Source: Parerythrobacter_A sp963838735
Lineage (GTDB): Bacteria > Pseudomonadota > Alphaproteobacteria > Sphingomonadales > Sphingomonadaceae
Length of the DNA stretch: 64,000 nt
Direction of reading: 5' to 3'
Assembly: GCA_963838735.1 (NCBI GenBank)
Contig: CAWISG010000008.1
Span: forward strand, 1 to 64,000
In this document: one piece after another, positions 36,271 through 46,600 of the stretch
How the letters are laid out: each line of letters opens with the position of its first letter
How positions within the stretch are numbered: position 1 is the stretch's first letter
Position numbers and translations under genes: made by a program
The notes under the pieces: generated by a model
Told to the model about the DNA's origin: nothing
Seen by the model: only the letters and a program-made list of their open reading frames with translations
Databases searched by the model: none

Positions 36271-37415
36271 GCCGTGCCCACGGCCCGATCGGGTATTTCG
36301 TTCACCACCAGGGGCGAGGCCACGCCGAACGGGCAGCGGCCCTTTGTAATGAGCTGGCCAAGCAACGCGACATTGCGATTTTTAGCGCACGAAGCGACAT
36401 CTTTCCCGAACTTGCAGACAGGATCGAGGTAATCGAAATACCCTCCCTGTTCGAAGCACCGGACGGACAGGACGCCGAGCAGATTGAAGCCGACCTGCCT
36501 GAAACCTTGCATTGCGCGCCGCTTGGTTGGGCTACGGTTAGCCAGGCAATTGCCCTATTGACGACATGGTTTGCGCAATCGCAGCCCTCACTTTTCATAA
36601 CCGACGTATCGGCCGAACTGGGCCAGCTGGCCCGCATTGCTTCGGTCCCGCATATGGCGGTGCTGCAACATGGCGACCGCAACGATCCGGGCCATATGGC
36701 GTCCTATCGCGGTGCTGTCGGCCTGTTGGCGCCATACGCACCAGAGCTGGAGCAACCCGACCGTCCGGCGTGGATGCGCGAACGCACGATCTATGCACCC
36801 GGTGTCGGCGTCGATTGTTCGAACCTGACCGACATTGCTACGGCCCGGGCAAAGCTCGGCCTTGATCCGCAACTCGATCTGGTCGTGGTTGTTGGCGGCG
36901 GAGGAGGAACCGGATTACCCTCTGCACCCCTCACCTTGGGTGCGCGCGCCGAACAGGACAGCCAATGGGTGACGTTGGGAAAAATCCAGACGGAATGGCA
37001 TGAAACGCCACCACCGAACCTGCGCCATCTTGGCTGGGTACAAAATCCGGCGGACTGGATTTCCGCTGCCAACCGGCTGGTATCGAGTTGCGGCAACACT
37101 ACGGCCCATATGATCGCCGCGGCAGCAAAGCCGTGGATCGTGGTTCCGGAATGGCGCTATTTCGCGGAACAGCTTCGCAAGGCCGAAGCGCTTGATGCCG
37201 CAGGCGCAGCGGCAGTCTCGCGACAATGGCCCGCCAGTACGGCGGATTGGGACAAGCTCTGGCACGCTGCAAAGGCCATCGAACCGAACAGGCAACGTGT
37301 TCTTGTGAAAGACGACGCCGCTACTGTTGCAGCGCGCGAAATCGGCGACGTGATAGAACGCATCTGGCGCGCACCGCAGAATGCCGGAGCATCCATGCTG
37401 GCAACAGGGACATGA
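36267..37415 (+). CDS. GT-B glycosyltransferase (MurG/GT28-like)
   Basis: 382 aa from the ATG at 36267, which overlaps the previous stop (ATGA). The N-terminus IGYFVHHQGRGHAERAAALCNEL has the glycine-rich acceptor loop of MurG-like enzymes. The C-terminal half has VVVGGGGGTG, LGWVQNPADWISAANRLVSSCGNTTAHMIAAAAKPWIVVPEWRYFAEQ, the donor-binding pattern of GT28/GT1. Donor and acceptor are unknown. Both overlaps (4 bases on each side) show that the three glycosyltransferase genes are translated together. Confidence 0.85.
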   Translation: MSRAHGPIGYFVHHQGRGHAERAAALCNELAKQRDIAIFSARSDIFPELADRIEVIEIPSLFEAPDGQDAEQIEADLPETLHCAPLGWATVSQAIALLTTWFAQSQPSLFITDVSAELGQLARIASVPHMAVLQHGDRNDPGHMASYRGAVGLLAPYAPELEQPDRPAWMRERTIYAPGVGVDCSNLTDIATARAKLGLDPQLDLVVVVGGGGGTGLPSAPLTLGARAEQDSQWVTLGKIQTEWHETPPPNLRHLGWVQNPADWISAANRLVSSCGNTTAHMIAAAAKPWIVVPEWRYFAEQLRKAEALDAAGAAAVSRQWPASTADWDKLWHAAKAIEPNRQRVLVKDDAATVAAREIGDVIERIWRAPQNAGASMLATGT

Positions 37416-38344
37416 GCATCTCGGTATGTACGCTGGCTTATGGTCGCGCAGATCACTTGACCAACCTTGTGCGCGGACTTGCGCTAAGCTCGCGCGAGCC
37501 TGACGAACTGGTCATCGCGGTCATGCAGACTGAGGTATACGATCTGCCGGAAACAGCGTTTCCGGTCCGGCAGGTGATGCTTGGCAGCAATGGTATTCCG
37601 CTTGCAGAAGCGCGAAACCGTGCGGCAAACGCAGCATCCGGAGATTTGCTTGTTTTCCTGGATGTGGATTGCATTCCGCATCGCGAACTGGTTGCCGATT
37701 ATGCGCAATGCAGCACAGTGCACGATGGCGTTTTCATGGGCGAAGTAAGCTATCTGCCATCCGGCGCCACCGATAACGGTATCGACTACGAAGCGTTCGA
37801 CAGCATCGGCGTGCAGCATAGCGAACGCGCCGGCCCGCCTGACGGGCCGGTCAGGGCTTGCAACGACTATCGTTGTTTCTGGTCGCTCAACTTCGCGCTT
37901 TCCAAGGCCGCTTTTGCCAGAACGGGCGGGTTCGACGAGACTTATGTCGGTTATGGTGGAGAGGATACCGATTTCGGACGCACCATAGCGACGCTCGATC
38001 TGCCGATCTGGTGGGTGCGCGGGGCCAAGGCCTATCACCAGTACCATCCGCATCACATGCCGCCGGTTCACCACCTGGACAGTGTGCTGGCGAATGCGCA
38101 TCGCTTCATCGAAAAGTGGGGTGAACCCACGATGCAGCATTGGCTTCGCGCCTTCACCCTTATGGGGTTGATCGAGCGGAGCGGGGATGGCTGGGCCAAA
38201 TTGCGGGAGCCGACGGAAAGCGACCTTGCCTTGACCCGCCAGCAGGTCGATCAGCCCTACGCCAGCTCGGCGACTGTGCTGGACTGGCTCGAAGCGCGCG
38301 AACGGGGCGAAGTGCCGCCCGAACCGGCGATCGCCTCTTCATAG
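37412..38344 (+). CDS. Family 2 (GT-A) glycosyltransferase
   Basis: 310 aa. It starts SISVCTLAYGRADHLTNLV, has the metal-binding DVD at 84-86 in LVFLDVDCIPH, and a C-terminal acceptor-side block FDETYVGYGGEDTDFGRTI like the galactosyltransferase-type end of GT2/GT7 proteins. KAYHQYHPHHMPPVHHL is rich in His. Probably cytoplasmic, as no membrane span is seen. The start overlaps the previous stop (catGAgc). Its last ~88 bases overlap the convergent GT4 gene if that is read through its frameshift. Confidence 0.87.
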   Translation: MSISVCTLAYGRADHLTNLVRGLALSSREPDELVIAVMQTEVYDLPETAFPVRQVMLGSNGIPLAEARNRAANAASGDLLVFLDVDCIPHRELVADYAQCSTVHDGVFMGEVSYLPSGATDNGIDYEAFDSIGVQHSERAGPPDGPVRACNDYRCFWSLNFALSKAAFARTGGFDETYVGYGGEDTDFGRTIATLDLPIWWVRGAKAYHQYHPHHMPPVHHLDSVLANAHRFIEKWGEPTMQHWLRAFTLMGLIERSGDGWAKLREPTESDLALTRQQVDQPYASSATVLDWLEARERGEVPPEPAIASS

Positions 38345-39371
38345 CAACGTTCGTATCCGTTCAGCATTTGGTCGACGGAAAAATGCTGCACGATGCGTTG
38401 CCGCGCGGTTGCCCCCGAAAGCTTCGAAACATTCGCCATCGCGGCAGCCAGCGCTGCAATATCGCCGCCCGGAACCAGAATACCGCACGGTCCGATAACT
38501 TCGCGCATGGCACCCCGTCGAAGGCGATAACCGGAACGCCGCAACTCATGGCTTCGGCGGCGACGAGGCCGAAGGGTTCGTCCCATAAGGGGGTGACGAC
38601 CGCAGCGGCTGCCTGTGCAATACATCGTCGCAAGTTGGTGCCGGACTTATGCCCGAGATAGCGTATCCGTTCACCCAGCAATGGCGCAACGGTATCGGAA
38701 AAATAGGGTTCGTCTTCGATGGTACCGATGATATCCAAGCGTGCACCGCTCTGCTTCGCGGCCTGCACGGCTTCGCGCAGTCCCTTGTTCTGGGTAATTC
38801 TGCCGAACCATACCAGCCGTTCGTGCCGCTGCACTGCCACTGGCCAGCGTGCCGTGTCGATGCCGTTATGAACCACGCAAAAGCGTGAAAGATCGCAGTC
38901 CTTCCACAAATTCAGCTGGTGGCGCGAGGTTACTGTAAAGCGTTGCCAACCGCACTGTGCTTGTCGGGACACGGTGTCACGCATGGCGCCGAATGGCGGA
39001 ACATGCTGGGATGTCACCATCGGAATACCGTCCGCCGTCGCCCAGGCAATCAAGGGCGCGAACAGCGAATTGTTGTGGACCACATCAAAATCGCCGGTGG
39101 TGATGGCATCCCATGCGAGTCTGAAAGCGGAACGCTGATATGCCCCAAGACGCTCCGTTCCGCGCCAGACTTTCCAAGGCAGCACCTGTTCGTAGGGTTG
39201 CGCGCAAATGGGATAGACCTGCTGCAGGTCGGACCCGGCGGCCGCAAATAGCGTCACCTTATGCCCGCGCGCGGTTAGCGATGCGACCAATTGGTGGCAG
39301 TGCGATTCCATTCCGCCCATGAACGGTTCGGCAATGGGATGGCGGATGTGTCCCACCACGGCGATTTTCAT
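38257..39371 (-). pseudogene. Family 4 glycosyltransferase with a frameshift in a C-run
   Basis: From the ATG at 39371 (GGAG 9 bases upstream) the frame encodes a GT4 enzyme: IAVVGHIRHPIAEPFMGGMESH, FDVVHNNSLFAPL, VVHNGIDTARWPV, LVWFGRITQNKGLREAVQAA, and the donor motif TPLWDEPFGLVAAEAMSCGVPVIAFDG. At 38513-38516 (CCCC on the plus strand) the frame breaks. The neighbouring frame continues with GAMREVIGPCGILVPGGDIAALAAAM...YERCYEEAIA to 38257. One missing base explains it, so the gene may be intact in the living cell. Without the shift the product ends in unrelated sequence at 38361. Confidence 0.8.
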
Positions 39372-39527
39372 GTAACTCTGCTCCGACGCGCTACCGCCCT
39401 GCGAGCGATATGTTTGATACAACCTATTATTTGCAACGAGAGTTCCCTTGAAAACAAAGGCTAAGCTGGGCATGCCAAAGGTGCATACAGGTGCAGTTTT
39501 TCATTCTCATACCCCTGGAGATATCGT

Positions 39528-40310
39528 GTGAGCCATCACAAACATCCGTTGACAGGCCGGTTTCTGCAAGGCCGCTTGCGCCATGCAATCACTTTCGACG
39601 AACGCGATATTCTCGAAGGTCTGGTGACAAGGACGGGGATATTGCAAGACGGCGAGCTATTGCTGAAACGTGGTGATTTTTGCGATTTTTCGTCGATCCT
39701 GATTTCGGGTTACATGCTGCGTACTATCCATAAGGACGGACAGCGCAGTATCGTAGGTTTTCAGGTCGAAGGAGATTTTGTCGACTTGCACGCTTTCGCA
39801 TTGAAGCGGCTGGATCATGACCTGATGGCCCTGGGAAAGGCGAAAGTAGGTTACATACCACACGAACGTTTGAGCGAGGTGATGGAAGACGAACCGCATC
39901 TGGCACGCATTTTCTGGTTTTCGACCTTGCTCGATGCGGCGATCCATCGCGAGTGGATCATGAAAGGCCAGAACTTGCGCGCCATGGCCCGACTGGCGCA
40001 CCTTTTTGCCGAATTGTGGTATCGTTTGCGAATGGTGGACCTTGGCAAAAGCAGCGGCTTCCAAACGCCTTTGCAGCAGAGTCATCTTGCTCAGATATGC
40101 GGTATCTCCACCGTCCATGTGAGCCGGTCGCTACGCGATCTGCGGGAGGCGGGTATTGTGGAGTTCAGGCGCGGCAGGGTTATCATTCTGGACGGCGAAA
40201 AGCTGAAGAAGATCGGACAGTTCGATCCGTCCTACCTTTATGGCGAGGGCGGTTTGGCTGTCGGCAATGCGTTGGACAAAGGGGCCGGGGAGAAAGCACC
40301 GATACAATGA
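39528..40310 (+). CDS. Crp/Fnr-family transcriptional regulator
   Basis: 260 aa from the GTG at 39528 with GGAG upstream. A cyclic-nucleotide-binding-like beta-roll (about 30-130: GELLLKRGDFCDFSSILISGYMLR, IVGFQVEGDFVDL) is joined to a Crp-type winged helix (about 185-230: TPLQQSHLAQICGISTVHVSRSLRDLREAGIVEFRRGRVIIL). No Fnr-like N-terminal cysteine cluster is seen, so the signal is not oxygen via Fe-S. It overlaps the sulfotransferase gene by 4 bases and is divergent from the GT4 gene, so it probably controls the island. Confidence 0.88.
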   Translation: MSHHKHPLTGRFLQGRLRHAITFDERDILEGLVTRTGILQDGELLLKRGDFCDFSSILISGYMLRTIHKDGQRSIVGFQVEGDFVDLHAFALKRLDHDLMALGKAKVGYIPHERLSEVMEDEPHLARIFWFSTLLDAAIHREWIMKGQNLRAMARLAHLFAELWYRLRMVDLGKSSGFQTPLQQSHLAQICGISTVHVSRSLRDLREAGIVEFRRGRVIILDGEKLKKIGQFDPSYLYGEGGLAVGNALDKGAGEKAPIQ

Positions 40311-41110
40311 CCGGTCAGGACATCGGCGTTTCCGGAAATTTTCGCGGTCAGTATATTTTCATCGCAGGGCTTCACAGAACGGGGACCAGCTTGCTCGCGC
40401 GGATGATCGGCAGCCATCCCGACATTGCGCAGATCGAAGGCGCGCCAGTTCCTGAAAACGAGGGGTGCTATTTACAGGGTGCAATACCTCATACGGCACA
40501 ACACGGAATACCTGGCCACTTCGCCACAGACCCGGCGCAACACCTGATCGAGGAATGCCGTTTCGATACGTTGGCCACCCGCGAACGCCTGAACGCCGAC
40601 TGGGCAACATGGTTCGATTCCGAAAAGACCTGGAGACTGGAGAAGTCACCGGTGAATCTGACGCGAATGCGGCTGTATCAGCAGCTGTTTCCGCTAGCCC
40701 ATTTCGTCGTAATTCTACGCCACCCCGAAGCTATGGCCGCAGCATTGGCGAAATGGTCTGACCGGTCAGCGCCAAAACTGATCGACTATGCGCTCGATGC
40801 TTACGAACTGGCGCTGCGCGATGTTCAATTTCTGCATCGTGCCTATGTTCTTCGCTACGAAGATCTGGTGAAGGAGCCGGAAAGGCTGGATACCCTGTTC
40901 ACATGGTTAGGCATCACTCCCATCCGGAACGAAGTATTACTTCGCGATGGCAATGCTGAGTATCACGATGCTGCGCCGATGGATGGCAGGCAAGCTGTAC
41001 GTGCGCACAAGTTTGGTTACGGTCCAAATATGGCAGTGGCGCCAGCAACCCTTGAAATCGTACATCCTTTACGAATAAACCGTGAAGGCGCGAACAATAT
41101 GGTCAAATAA
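40307..41110 (+). CDS. Sulfotransferase-family protein
   Basis: 267 aa. The PAPS-binding 5'-phosphosulfate loop appears at 21-31 (GLHRTGTSLLA) and the 3'-phosphate block at about 134-147 (VVILRHPEAMAAAL). WRLEKSPVNLTRM and YVLRYEDLVKEPERLDTLFTWLGI are further family landmarks. It would transfer sulfate from PAPS to a carbohydrate or other hydroxyl group in the cytoplasm. Coupled to the Crp/Fnr regulator and close to four glycosyltransferases, so a sugar acceptor is likely, but that is inference. Confidence 0.85.
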   Translation: MTGQDIGVSGNFRGQYIFIAGLHRTGTSLLARMIGSHPDIAQIEGAPVPENEGCYLQGAIPHTAQHGIPGHFATDPAQHLIEECRFDTLATRERLNADWATWFDSEKTWRLEKSPVNLTRMRLYQQLFPLAHFVVILRHPEAMAAALAKWSDRSAPKLIDYALDAYELALRDVQFLHRAYVLRYEDLVKEPERLDTLFTWLGITPIRNEVLLRDGNAEYHDAAPMDGRQAVRAHKFGYGPNMAVAPATLEIVHPLRINREGANNMVK

Positions 41111-41340
41111 AACTCAAACTAATCACGGCTGCCTTTAGCCAAGGCATCTTGTGATGTTTGGCCATTTTTATCACATATTCGATAGTGCTAATTTCGGTAT
41201 GAGTATGACGCCAGAACATCCAGTTCTACGGAAGAAACCGAAGATATGCATCGAACACGCTTCAATTTGCAGAGACGACGCACGCTGCAAGATCGTTGAT
41301 GGGCAGGTGGAATTGCGAAGTTGCACATTGGCTGCTGACG

Positions 41341-41355
41341 GAACATAAAGAGAAC
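41341..41355 (+). promoter_or_regulatory. LexA (SOS) box upstream of imuA
   Basis: GAAC at 41341-41344, seven bases (ataaaga), then GAAC at 41352-41355. This is a perfect match to the alphaproteobacterial LexA site GTTC-N7-GTTC read on the other strand. It ends 13 bases before the imuA ATG, so LexA binding would block initiation. Confidence 0.9.
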
Positions 41356-41368
41356 AGGTGATTCTCTT

Positions 41369-42094
41369 ATGGTCGAAAATTTGTGCCGATTCCCCCCTGT
41401 CCATTCTCCCACCCTACATGCGCCGGTGGCTGGATTTGCGTCTGCCGGGGCGACGTTGCAGGAGATGTTCGCTGCGCCCGGCGATGTGGCGGCGATGGGT
41501 TTCGTGCTGTCCCTGTTGAGGCCAAGCGGGGGACGCGAAGCAATGCCCGCGCCATTGCTATGGGTACAGGATCGCAAAACCATTCGCGAAATGGGTCGGG
41601 TATTTCTGCATGGTTTGTCGCAGGATCCGGACACACAAGTGCGGCAGGACATCGTTCATGTCGCGGCGAAGGACGGGAAGGAGGCGCTCTGGGCGATGGC
41701 GGAGGGGTTGAAATGCACGTCTCTGGGCGCGGTAATCGGCGAGGTCCACGGCGATCCGCGCGCGCTCGATTTTACGGCGACACGGCGGCTGGCGGTGGCG
41801 GCGGAGCGATATGGTGTGCCTGCCTTTCTGCTGCGGGTAAGCGGAAATGCCGACTTAAGTGGTGCGCGGCGGCGTTGGCGTGTGGAAAGTCGCCCGTCAC
41901 TGCCGCATCCGCACGACGACAAGGCCCCCGGCGCACCGGTCTGGTCGCTCGACCTGTTCCGCGCGCGCGATATGCAGCCACGTGTGTGGGTAGCAAGCTA
42001 TGACCGGGCTGCGCTCCGACCGCAGGATCGTCTCGACATGGTTTCCGACGCTGGCGATGGACAGATGGCAGAGCAACGCCGCCAAACTGGGTGA
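41369..42094 (+). CDS. imuA: ImuA, SOS mutasome RecA-like subunit
   Basis: 241 aa. RecA/SulA-like accessory protein of the DnaE2 mutasome: LQEMFAAPGDVAAMGFVLSLLRP, PLLWVQDRKTIREMGRVFLHGL, ALWAMAEGLKCTSLGAVIGEVHG, LDFTATRRLAVAAERYGVPAFLLR. The ATG at 41369 lies just downstream of the SOS box. The 3' end overlaps imuB by 95 bases; the ending (RLDMVSDAGDGQMAEQRRQ) is of the usual ImuA kind, so the overlap looks natural rather than a frameshift. Confidence 0.93.
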   Translation: MVENLCRFPPVHSPTLHAPVAGFASAGATLQEMFAAPGDVAAMGFVLSLLRPSGGREAMPAPLLWVQDRKTIREMGRVFLHGLSQDPDTQVRQDIVHVAAKDGKEALWAMAEGLKCTSLGAVIGEVHGDPRALDFTATRRLAVAAERYGVPAFLLRVSGNADLSGARRRWRVESRPSLPHPHDDKAPGAPVWSLDLFRARDMQPRVWVASYDRAALRPQDRLDMVSDAGDGQMAEQRRQTG

Positions 42095-43601
42095 GCGCGC
42101 CAACGATTTCGTGCCTTTGGCACTTGTTTCAGAGGGGACGCATGGCACGGTCATCGACGCAGTAAACGCTGCCGCGCGCGAGGTTGGCGCGAAGCCGGAG
42201 CAAAGGCTGACCGATGCCCGCGCGATTTATCCGCTTTTGGAAGTGCATCCTTCCGACCAGGCGGGCGATGCTGCTTTTGTCGAACGCCTGACCCGCTGGG
42301 CGCATCGCTGGAGTCCGTGGACCGCCATCGATGCATGGGGGAACGGGCGCGATGGCTTACACCTTGACACTACCGGCGCCGCGCATTGTTTCGGTGGGGA
42401 AGCGGCGATGCTGGCCGATATGCATTCGCGCTATGCTGCGATGGGCCTGGCCAGCCGCACCGCTATCGCGCCGACCATCGGCGGGGCCTGGGCACTGGCG
42501 CGTTTTGCCGATGACGGGACAATCGTCGATGAAGCCGGATTGCGGACCGCGCTTGCCCCGCTACCTGTCGAGGCATTGCGGATCGGTGCCGACACTGCAC
42601 TGCTGCTGCGCCGGGTGGGTTTGAAAACCATTGGCGCACTTGCCGATGTTCCCACGCTGGCGCTGGCCCGCAGGTTCCGTTCGCTCGGTCTCGCCAAACG
42701 CTTCGCCAGCCGCAAGGCCGATGCGCCTGCCAATCCGCTCCACCGGCTGCAACAGGCGTTCGGCCAGATTGCGGAACCGGTTGCTCCTCTGGCCGATCGC
42801 ACGCTGTATCGCGTGCGTTCACAGGTAATGGAACCCATTCGCCATACGGCTTTGCTGGAGCCGGTGCTAGCCGATCTGGCACGCGATCTGTGCGAGCAGC
42901 TTTTCACCGGACAACAGGGGCTTCGTGCCGCACAGTTCGATGCGTTCCGCGTAGATGGCGCAATGCAATCGCTTCACGCGCGCACCGCCGCACCTGTTCG
43001 CGCGCCCGATCATGTTGCAAGGCTGTTCACAGAAGGCCTGACAACACTGGATGCAGGCTTCGGGTTCGACGCCTTTGCACTCACCGCATCGTATCATGAC
43101 GATATGGCAGCGCATCAGGCAGGGCTGGACGAAGAACCCGTCGAAGGCATTGCCCTGCCGGAACTGATCGACCGTTTGTGTGCACGTATCGGTGCGGGTC
43201 GGGTGAATCGTCCCGTGCCCTATGCCAGCCATATGCCGGAGCGTTCGATCGGATGGTGTCCTGCGTTGCAGGGGGAGCTGGCACTTGCCGAAGCCGCCCC
43301 TGCAAAAGAACGGCCCATACGCCTGTTCGACCGGCCCGAACCGGTCACGGTAATCTACGCAACGCCCGAAGGTCCGCCGCGTCGGTTTCGCTGGCGGCGA
43401 TGTTTGCACGATGTGGTAAAAGTGGAAGGGCCGGAGCGTATTTCACCTGAATGGTGGCGTGAACGCTCCACCGCGCGGCTGCGTGACTATTACAAGGTGG
43501 AGGACGAGAACGGGCGGCGCTTCTGGATTTATCGTGGCGGCGTGGTCGAAGATGGCCGAGGCGGTCCACCCGAATGGTTCATGCACGGGCTGTTTGCGTA
43601 A
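42000..43601 (+). CDS. imuB: ImuB, catalytically silent Y-family polymerase homologue
   Basis: 533 aa, first gene product contact between DnaE2 and the beta clamp in the mutasome. The N-terminus RRIVSTWFPTLAMDRW is the ImuB form of the Y-family start, where the metal-binding acidic residues of active polymerases are absent. Later blocks LRRVGLKTIGALADVPTLALARRF (HhH-like), VRSQVMEPIRHTALLEPVL and a C-terminal RFWIYRGG..PEWFMHGLFA are typical. The stop overlaps the dnaE2 start (TAATG). Confidence 0.93.
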   Translation: MTGLRSDRRIVSTWFPTLAMDRWQSNAAKLGERANDFVPLALVSEGTHGTVIDAVNAAAREVGAKPEQRLTDARAIYPLLEVHPSDQAGDAAFVERLTRWAHRWSPWTAIDAWGNGRDGLHLDTTGAAHCFGGEAAMLADMHSRYAAMGLASRTAIAPTIGGAWALARFADDGTIVDEAGLRTALAPLPVEALRIGADTALLLRRVGLKTIGALADVPTLALARRFRSLGLAKRFASRKADAPANPLHRLQQAFGQIAEPVAPLADRTLYRVRSQVMEPIRHTALLEPVLADLARDLCEQLFTGQQGLRAAQFDAFRVDGAMQSLHARTAAPVRAPDHVARLFTEGLTTLDAGFGFDAFALTASYHDDMAAHQAGLDEEPVEGIALPELIDRLCARIGAGRVNRPVPYASHMPERSIGWCPALQGELALAEAAPAKERPIRLFDRPEPVTVIYATPEGPPRRFRWRRCLHDVVKVEGPERISPEWWRERSTARLRDYYKVEDENGRRFWIYRGGVVEDGRGGPPEWFMHGLFA

Positions 43602-46600
43602 TGCCCGATCCTTCGCTTACACCGCCCAAGCCGATCCTTGAACGCACGGGTGATTTTGAAGCCAACCGGCCGACACCCTATGTCGAACTGGGACTGGTAA
43701 GCGCATTTTCATTCCTGCGAGGGGCATCGCAAGCGCGCGAGATCATCGAAACGGCATTCGACCTTGGCTACCATGCGTTAGGCATCGCCGACTGCAATAC
43801 GATGGCGGGAGTGGTGCAGCATCATGCCAACGCCAAAGTGGCGAAGATGCGCCCCGTGATCGGTTGTCGCGTGGAACTGGTCGATGGTCGGGCCTTCCTC
43901 GCTTATCCAAAGGATCGTGCCGCTTATGGCCGCCTCTGCACATTGCTTTCGTTGGGCAAGATGCAGACGCTGGACGGCGGATGGCAGGACAAGGGCGAAT
44001 GTCAGCTGACGCTCGCCATGTTGGCGGAACATAGCGAGGGCGTGCAGTTGATTGCGCTGCCCGATGAGGATGTAGCAGGTTTTGCCCGCGCGTTACCGGG
44101 TATGGTCGATAAGCTCCCAACGCTGCGGCATATTGCCGCAGCCTATCTTTACCGTGGCGATGACCGGGCACGCATTTCACAACTGGATGATTTGGCGCGC
44201 ACGCACGGGCTGTCGATCATGGCCACGAACGATGTCCATTACCATGCGCCGGACCGTCGGCCGCTACAGGACATCATGGCCTGCATCCGGGAAAAGACCA
44301 CGATTGCCGATGCAGGGTATCTGCTAAATCCGAACGCCGAACGCCATCTGAAGGCGCCGGAGGAAATACAGCGCCTGTTCGTCCAGTGGCCGCACGCCAT
44401 AGCAGCAACGCGCGACGTTGCTGATGCCTGCACATTTTCACTCGACGAGTTGCGATACGAGTATCCCGAACTCGGCGTGCCGAAGGGCAAGACGCCAGAC
44501 GAATATCTCGCGCAGCTGACATGGGCCGGAGCGCAGGAGCGGTATCCGCAAGGCACGCCCGCGACCGTTCAGGCAACGCTCGAAAAAGAACTCGTGCTCA
44601 TCGCCAAGATGGAATTTTCGCCATATTTCCTGACCATTCACGACATCGTGGTTCACGCACGGTCGCAAGGCATTCTGTGCCAGGGGCGCGGCTCGGCTGC
44701 CAACAGCGCGGTGTGTTACTGCCTCAAGATTACATCGGTCGACCCGGCACAATGCGAACTGCTGTTCGAGCGGTTCATCTCCGAAGAACGCAAGGAGCCG
44801 CCGGACATCGACGTCGATTTCGAGCATGAGCGGCGCGAGGAGGTAATACAGCATATCTACCGGCAATATGGCCGCGACCGGGCCGGTCTGTGCGCCACCG
44901 TAATTCACTACCGCCCGCGCAGCGCCATTCGCGAAGTCGGCAAGGCGATGGGCCTGTCGGAAGACGTTACCGCATCCATCGCAAAGACGATCTGGGGTAG
45001 CTGGGGCAGCGAAATGGACGGGGAGCGGGTGGAAAAGGAAACGGGTCTGGACTTGGCCGACCCTTACCTCAAACGCGCCATCGCCCTTGCCGACCAGATG
45101 ATAGGAATGCCGCGCCATTTATCGCAACATGTCGGCGGCTTTATCCTGACCAAGGGCGCGCTGACCAACACCATTCCCATCGGTAATGGCGCCATGCCGG
45201 AGCGCAGTTTCATCGAGTGGGACAAGGACGACATCGATGAGCTTGGGATCCTGAAAATCGATGTGCTGGCACTTGGGATGCTCACCTGTATCCGCAAATG
45301 CTTCGACCTTATCGCGGCATATTGCGGCGAGACATACACGCTTGCCAGTGTGGAGCAGGAAGACGCGGCAGTGTATGACATGTTGCAAAAAGGAGATTCG
45401 CTGGGCGTGTTCCAGGTCGAAAGCCGCGCGCAAATGAACATGCTGCCACGCCTTCGCCCAAAGACATTCTACGATCTCGTCATCCAGGTCGCCATCGTGC
45501 GTCCCGGCCCGATCCAGGGCGACATGGTCCACCCCTATCTCAAGCGGCGCAAAGGCAAGGAAGAGGCGGTCTATCCGGAACCTTCGCCCGAACACGGCCC
45601 GCCTGACGAGTTGCGCAATATCCTGTCACGAACGCTGGGCGTGCCGATCTTTCAGGAACAGGCGATGAAGATCGCGATGGTCGCCGCGCGTTTCAGTCCG
45701 GCCGAAGCGAACCAGCTGCGCAAGGCAATGGCCACTTTCCGCAGCAGGGGCCTGGTATCGGCGCACAAGGACAAGATGGTCGGTCGCATGGTTGAGCGCG
45801 GGTATAATGCGGAGTTCGCCGCGCGTTGTTTCAGCCAGATCGAGGGGTTCGGCGAATACGGGTTTCCGGAAAGCCACGCCGCCAGCTTCGCGCACCTCGT
45901 TTACGTGTCCAGCTGGATCAAGCACTACTATCCGGCGATATTCGCTGCTGGCCTGCTCAATTCCCAGCCGATGGGGTTTTACGCGCCCGCCCAAATCGTG
46001 CGGGATGCCCGTGAACATGGCGTTACGGTTCTGGCCGCCGATGTGAACTACAGCGATTGGGACAACACCGTCGAATGGCAGACGATACAGGGTAAGAAGC
46101 AGCTGATCCTGCGTCTCGGTCTGCGACAGATCAACGGTCTTGGCGAAGCGGATGCGGCACGACTGCTCAATGCCAGACAGACCCCGTATCGCGATGTCGA
46201 AAACCTGAGGGAAAGAGCGCGGCTGGGCGCGCGTCCGATCAATCTCCTGGCCGCTGCCGATGCGTTCCGCTCCACCGGGCGTGACCGGCGCGCTGCCTTG
46301 TGGGATGCGCGCGCGCTGAAAGCCGTGCCGGACCTGCCACTATTCGCGTTTGCAGGGCAACGCGACGAAGGGGAGGATGCGCCCGCTTTGCTACCCGCAA
46401 TGCCGCTAAGCGAACATGTCGTGGCTGATTATCAGACTACGCGCATGTCGCTAAAGGCGCACCCGTTCGAGTTCCTGCGCGCAAGCTACGAACGCGACGG
46501 GTTCATACCTGCCGCAACGCTGCGCGACCAGACGTTCAACGCTCGCGTGAAAGTCGCCGGGATAGTCCTTATTCGCCAAAAGCCGGGCAGCGCCAAGGGG

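Noticed and set aside
33733..41110. Phage or ICE-type integration at tRNA-Lys with a direct repeat of the tRNA 3' end
   Set aside because: No integrase gene is visible and no long repeat of the tRNA 3' end was found near 41.1 kb; only a seven-base CACGGCT match was seen, which is not meaningful.
41151..41348. 65-aa plus-strand open frame before imuA
   Set aside because: No family resemblance and no clear ribosome-binding site; it ends inside the LexA box, so the stretch is better read as the imuA upstream region.
42000..42094. Frameshift between imuA and imuB
   Set aside because: Both proteins have family-typical ends across the overlap, so it is a natural overlap rather than damage.
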